This document shows, one piece after another, positions 59,182 to 64,000 of a stretch of DNA of 64,000 bases (position 1 is its first letter; each line of letters begins with the position of its first letter). A model generated the notes under the pieces. That model ran no database searches, was not told where the DNA came from, and worked only from the letters and a program-made list of their open reading frames with translations. The stretch is from the NCBI GenBank assembly GCA_015183035.1, contig JACZZP010000005.1, positions 1,612,001-1,676,000 on the forward strand, in the 5' to 3' direction. Source of the DNA: Meloidogyne chitwoodi (taxonomy: Eukaryota; Nematoda; Chromadorea; Rhabditida; Meloidogynidae). The position numbers and the translations under genes were made by a program.

Positions 59182-60451
59182 CTTAGGGTGAGTCATAAAA
59201 AATGAGCCACTTGACAAAAATATTTGTTTCTCGGAAAAGGATTAATCAAAATAAAAAAAATGGTTTCCTTTCGAGAAAATACATTGTTTCCATAAATCTT
59301 TCAGTTTTTTAATTCCATTTTTGTATCAATCTGCTGATTTATAGTCGAAAAACTGCTGACAGCTGGCCTCAGGTTCGTCCTGATCAGCGAACTGCTTGTC
59401 ACGAAGGAAACGTTTCAGCGGGCTAAATAAATAATAATCAGAAGGTGCAAGGTCAGGGCTATAAGCAGGATGTGGCAAAACTTCCCAGCAAAATTCTCTG
59501 ATTTTTTGGAGAGCGATTTTCCTCGTGTGCGGCCTAGCCCAGTCCTGCTGCAAGATGATTCCTCGTCTAACGAACACAGTATACGGTAGGAGCCACAGCC
59601 GATCTTGAATTCTCTATAGCTGGTCGGCGTAAACCTCAGCTGTGATCGTACGTCGAACCGGCATGAGTTCCCTATGGATGACGCCCAGAATACCCCACTA
59701 AACACATGCTAGCTGCTTTTTAGGGTAGAGTCGTTTTGGCGATGCCAGTGCCGACTGTCCCGAATCTAGCTATTGTTTTTCTTTACGGCGCTTATCGTAT
59801 TGGATCCATGTTTTATCACATGTAATTATCTAGCTGAGAAAGTTATTTTTATGGTAGCTAGATAACAATTTTTGCAAAGGTGACCCTGTTCTGCTTTTGC
59901 TTTTTATTCAAATAGTGAGTTACAGTTCGAACTCATTTGTAGCTAAGAGCATGATCATGGAGCACCCGAAACACAGTTGACTGTGAAGACCCAACTTCTT
60001 CCGACAATTTTCGTGTACTTTTGGTAGGATTATTCTCGATGGCTCGGAGTACTGCTTGAGAATCGGTCGAAACTGGACGTTCAGACTCTCCTTGCGCTCG
60101 AGACTCGTGTCGCGGTCCAAAAATTTTTTGAATCATTTTTTCGTCGGGGATCTATAGAAAACATCCCGGCCTAGCACTCTATTAATGTTTTTAATTGCCT
60201 GCTCTGCTGTAAGCCCAGCTAAAATTTTTTAAGCATGCGCGCGCGAACTTGATTATTTGGCGGTATTTTTCAAAAATCAGCAATAAATCGTATAAACTAT
60301 ATAAAAATAAAATATAAATGCCACTAGGAAGTGCAAAGAGTGGGCTATCGAATGGCATATAAAATATTCTAAATGGACAAATAACAGTGAAGATATAAAT
60401 TTTCTTTGAATGCACATCCAAGGTGGCTCATTTTTTATGACTCACCTTAAG
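59182..60451 (-). mobile_element. Mariner-type DNA transposon, inactive
   Basis: 1270 bp bounded by inverted ends of about 28 bp (left CTTAGGGTGAGTCATAAAAA, right inwards CTTAAGGTGAGTCATAAAAA) and flanked by TA at 59180-59181 and 60452-60453, the target of all Tc1/mariner elements. Length is typical of a full-size mariner. Its base composition is much less AT-rich than the surroundings. Confidence 0.9.
59326..60136 (-). pseudogene. Broken mariner transposase (DD34D)
   Basis: Minus-strand pieces from 60136: an N-terminal helix-turn-helix region (TKSTRKLSEEVGSSQSTVFR) ends at a stop near 59935; the middle is broken by frameshifts; the C-terminal part holds ILQQDWARPHT and LPHPAYSPDLAPSDYYLF. 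Thirty-four residues separate the two Asp residues of these motifs, which identifies mariner. The first catalytic Asp region could not be read in frame. At least one stop (59328-59326) comes before the expected C-terminus. Confidence 0.88.
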
Positions 60452-60546
60452 TACTTATACTTTACTTTTCTGCTACAATTATATTGTTTTTATATATATA
60501 ACTATATTTTAAGATTTTGCTATATTTTTGTATAGACATTTTTATT

Positions 60547-60990
60547 TTAATGGTAATATATAAAATCATTAATTACCTCTTCTTCTTCACATTCAGCATC
60601 AGCAGCTTGAAAATCTCCCTGAGTGGGATCGAATGACTCTTTCTCATCAATTTGCCGTTTAACCTAAAATAATGCAAATTTTCATTAATTTTTATGTATT
60701 TTAATTTCTAAAAATATTATTGTACATATTATATTTAATTAATTTAAGATTTATTATTTACCTTTTGATTAAGTGAAAGTCCGCTAAACTGGCGCTTAGG
60801 ACGTTCTACTCTAAGTCCAGAAAACTGACGTTTAGGACGTATTAAAGCCCCTTTAAGGAGAAAAAAGTTTTATTTTAAATTTATTTTTAAACCAACCAAA
60901 ATTTTCATGATTTTCTAATGATAATTTTGCATCAGAGAATAAATTAGCAAAAATAGTTAAGAAAAACAAAATTAATAAAATTTTATTCAT
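60547..60990 (-). CDS. Probable neuropeptide-like precursor with RPKRQFSGL repeats
   Basis: Three exons joined in phase; start ATG 60990-60988, stop 60549-60547, about 100 residues. A signal peptide (MNKILLILLFFLTIFANLFS) is followed by a short acidic stretch and then PKRQFSGLRVERPKRQFSGL and SLNQKVKRQIDEKE. The three KR sites would free QFSGLRVERP and QFSGLSLNQKV, both with an N-terminal Gln that can become pyroglutamate, and an acidic C-peptide. The doubled motif between dibasic sites is the usual sign of a neuropeptide precursor. It is not an FMRFamide or insulin type and no amidation Gly is seen. A donor at GAAGAG|GTAATT might extend or change the end. Confidence 0.78.
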
Positions 60991-61425
60991 TTTTAAATTT
61001 TTTAAATAATTTAATAAATATTATTTTAAATAAATAAATTTATATTTTATTAAATCCAAAATTTCTCTTTATATATATTTTTTAAATAATAGATGTTCTG
61101 GGTGGTCTTTTAATAATTTAATTTTATTAATATAAAGACAAAATAATATTTATTTTTTCAGCTTTATTTATAACCTTATTATTTGTTTACATAATCATTA
61201 TTATTAAAAATTAAAACAATAAATTGAAAAATTAAATAAACTAAAAAGTACATATAAGTCATCCTTTTATATGATAAAATAAACAAATAATTTTTAATAT
61301 TAAAATTATCTCTCTTATTTTTTAGGATTAACAGAATTTAGTGAGTGAGGGGTAATAGCAAGAAAAAAATTTTAAAAAATTATTAATACATCCATATATT
61401 CTTTTTTATAAAATTTAAATATTTA
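60991..61425. other. AT-rich gap
   Basis: Upstream region of the peptide precursor and 3' flank of the second chemoreceptor. No site recognised. Confidence 0.45.
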
Positions 61426-62743
61426 TTATTTGAGAGCAATGTGAGTAGCTGATTTTGGATGAATTGTAGGTTTTACAGTTATTGTGTTAATATTAACTCC
61501 ATATATTTTTTTAATTAATTTACCTAAAATTGGAATTGAAAAAAGAAGACGTTGAAATATACGACGATATTCTAAACTAAAATTTAAATATAAATTAAAT
61601 ATATTTTTTAATTATTTAAAAAATACCTGCATATATAAAGAATAAAAACATTACTAGAAGAAGCTATTACACAAGTTAAAAAATTAATTGCTGGTAAAAT
61701 ATATTGAATAGAAAAATGATCAGTAAGGAAAGGAGAAATAAATGATTTATAAATTGTATTTAAAAGCCAACTACCAACAACAAAAAACATTATAAAAAGA
61801 ACAGATTTAAATATACGATGATTTTGAACATCTTTTATATAATTTAGTTAAAATTAATTTATTATAAAATAATTAATTTACTATTATTAATTCCATTATT
61901 AATTAAACTTTTCTTTTTTGCTTGCCAAACAAAATACCAAACAAACATATAACAAATAAATGAAGCTAAATTAATATAAATTCCAGTTTGGTTTAATTGA
62001 ATTGTATTATTAAAAAAATAATAAAGATCACTTTGTGTACAAATTACTAACCTTTATTAAAAAATATAAAACTTTAACTTAAAATATTTAAAAAAAACCA
62101 ATTAGGATTTGACCAAATTCCATTAATAGATAATGACACAGCATATAAAGGATATCCAATAATTCCAAAAATAATTAATAAAAAATAAATTGTTTTATTT
62201 ATTGATTGATATCTTTAAAAAATTAAAAATAAATTTAAAAATAAAATTTCAAAAAAAAACTTTAAATATAAAAGAACATTTAATAAACGATCAATTCCAA
62301 CAAATAAAACAGTATTTACTGAAGCAAAAAGTGATATTAAAGGAATTGCTTGAATATAAAAACATGTTTTCAATGGAATTAAATTAATTGTTGTTAATGA
62401 TAATAAAAGAGGTATTGTAAATCCAAATAAATAAAAAAAATCAAAAAGAGCACCCATTGCCAATAAAATATTGCAAGGGCCACGAAGAGATCTTTTTTTT
62501 TAATAAAATAAAATAAATTTATTTTTTAAATTTAATAAATACTTTTCTTTTATAGTAACATAAATTAAAGCTAAATTAGTAATTATTCCAGGCAAACAAA
62601 TTATCCATTTTATAAATGAATTTAAAAAAAGATCAAAATAAAATTGTATTTCATTGTGTGTATTATATAACTAAAAATAAATTAAAATAAATTTAAAAAA
62701 ATATTTATATTACAGTATTATTCAAGTTGTAAACGTCAGCCAT
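61426..62743 (-). CDS. Seven-transmembrane chemoreceptor, Srsx-like, second
   Basis: Start ATG 62743-62741 (MADVYNLNNT), stop 61428-61426, about seven exons. Spans: IICLPGIITNLALIYVTI (TM1) with RSLRGPCNILLAMGALFDFF (TM2), ACFYIQAIPLISLFASVN region and VLFVGIDRLLNVL (TM3 with D-R), IYFLLIIFGIIGYPLYAVSL (TM4), IYINLASFICYMFVWYFVW (TM5) followed by QAKKKS, VLFIMFFVVGSWLLNTIY (TM6) and INFLTCVIASSSNVFILYI (TM7). The C-tail is basic and ends SATHIALK. Same class as the receptor at 52-53 kb but not a close copy. Probable sensory GPCR. Confidence 0.82.
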
Positions 62744-64000
62744 TTTAGAAGTAAAAATTTAAAATAAAAAATATTTTTTTTTAAATAAATATTAAATTAT
62801 AAATATATTTGTGTTTATTAGATACTGAAAGATATTATTAGTCAATATATAATTATTTAAATAACAATAATATAAAATTATAAATAAAGTAAAAATAATA
62901 AGAGGGTAGAAAAGTAAATTTAAAGAGAAACATTTAAATATATGTTTAATATATTATTATTTTTTTATTAATTCTTATTTGATTATTTATTATCGTTATA
63001 ATTTAAATTCATGTTTATTTATAATGTCAAAATATTACCCTTAACATTTTTATTAAATTTTCTTATATTTTAATTTATTTTTTATTTTTTCATTAATTTA
63101 ATTTAATTTTTAAATTAAAATACTTCCTTTTTATATATTTATAAATTGCCCTTATAAATTTAATTAATTTATTATCAAAATATTATTAAAACAGGTGTAA
63201 ATGAATGATATCAAATAAATAAATTTAATAATAAATTATTTAATTTATTATTAATAAAAAAATAAATAAAATTAAAATCAAAATTAATTAAATTAGGAAG
63301 TGATTTTTAATTAAAATAAATTTTTTTGGCATTAAATATAAAAAATTAGTAATTTAAATTCACATAAAATATTAATTTAACAAAAGTCCAAAGTATTAAT
63401 TTTTTATATATTTTAAATAAAAAAAATAAAATACAAATATTCTCAAATATATTTTTAATGTTTTTTAGTAATAAAAAAAGTTCTTTACTTTTTAAAATAA
63501 AAATTGAAAGATAGACTTTTAAATTTTAAAAATTCTTAAATTTTAATATTAAATTATTACTTAATATTTTTTATATTTGTATCCAAGAATAAAATTTATG
63601 ATTAAATTTTTTGATTAATTTTTAAATTAAATCTAGAGATGCTTTTAGTTATAATAACTGATTATTTTTTACATTAAAAATAAGGACAATAAAGCGGCCT
63701 TCTCAATTAAGAAAATAACAAAATATTGGGTGGGATTGATCCTGAGAACTCTCAGAAAGATGGCTGTAATTAATCTATTCAACCAATAAAAAGTTGGTAA
63801 TTTTTTGTTAATTAAGTTTTGCATAATTTATCTTATTCAAAAAAATATTTTTTATTAAAATTTGGCAATTAAATGAAAAAAAAAAACAATTATTGCTTTA
63901 ACAAATTTATGTAAAATGAATTCAGGCATTAAGTTATTGTTGAAATTCATCTTTAGAAAATTTAATGTAATTGAAGTATATAATTTTAGTTAAAATATTT
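62744..64000. other. AT-rich right end
   Basis: No gene, repeat or RNA seen. A slightly less AT-rich stretch lies at 63690-63775 (AAAGCGGCCTTCTC, GGGTGGGATTGATCCTGAG), without a recognisable feature. Confidence 0.5.

Noticed and set aside
62190..62387. Plus-strand reading inside the second chemoreceptor
   Set aside because: Antisense shadow of the exon that codes TM2-TM3 of the minus-strand receptor.

Overview
The window is nuclear DNA of a nematode. Genes are split into small exons by short (about 38-60 bp), very AT-rich introns ending in TTTTAG/TTTCAG. There is a cuticle collagen, three CAP/venom-allergen-like secreted proteins, two Srsx-like chemoreceptors and several probable trans-splice acceptors just before start codons. 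The extreme AT content, with paired coiled-coil/SPRY genes and CAP genes, fits a plant-parasitic tylenchid such as a root-knot nematode (Meloidogyne); the genus is inference. All coding calls were read by eye and most exon joins were checked by reading phase.

Layout. 1-3175: left part of a BEL/Pao LTR retrotransposon on the minus strand (gag with three CCHC knuckles, start of the protease) with a repeat- and hairpin-rich leader/LTR. 4316-8479: polypyrimidine-tract-binding protein (RRM2-RRM4; RRM1 not visible), with a 540-bp Merlin-type element in one intron. 9827-11424: cuticle collagen. 12914-13895: CAP gene 1. 13948-20357: a patchwork of recent duplications holding a gene fragment, beta-1,4-galactosyltransferase-like (GT7) copy 1 and a transposon nest four levels deep. 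20525-24748: same-strand cluster of a TREX-like DEDDh exonuclease, MOCS1A (MoaA) and MOCS1B (MoaC). 24933-29122: two head-to-head coiled-coil/SPRY paralogues. 29707-31502: an unrecognised low-complexity protein, source of the fragment at 14.4 kb. 32768-33632: CAP gene 2. 33751-34167: small secreted peptide precursor. 34989-39522: GT7 copies 2 and 3. 43042-44668: GT31 beta-1,3-glycosyltransferase. 44872-45644: CAP gene 3. 46806-48833: F-box/leucine-rich-repeat protein. 49754-51834: unrecognised helical protein. 52099-53345 and 61426-62743: chemoreceptors. 54586-54999: unrecognised 92-residue protein. 55843-58706: SLC36-type amino-acid transporter. 59182-60451: dead mariner element. 60547-60990: probable neuropeptide precursor.

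How the parts relate. The three molybdopterin/exonuclease genes may form an operon; MOCS1A and MOCS1B act together in the first step of molybdenum cofactor synthesis. The GT7 and GT31 enzymes are of the kinds that build nematode glycans, and the GT7 family is still expanding here. Duplicated blocks have moved the upstream region of CAP gene 1 next to GT7 copy 1, and their 5' exons look homogenised between copies 1, 2 and 3. No rRNA, CRISPR or convincing tRNA was seen.
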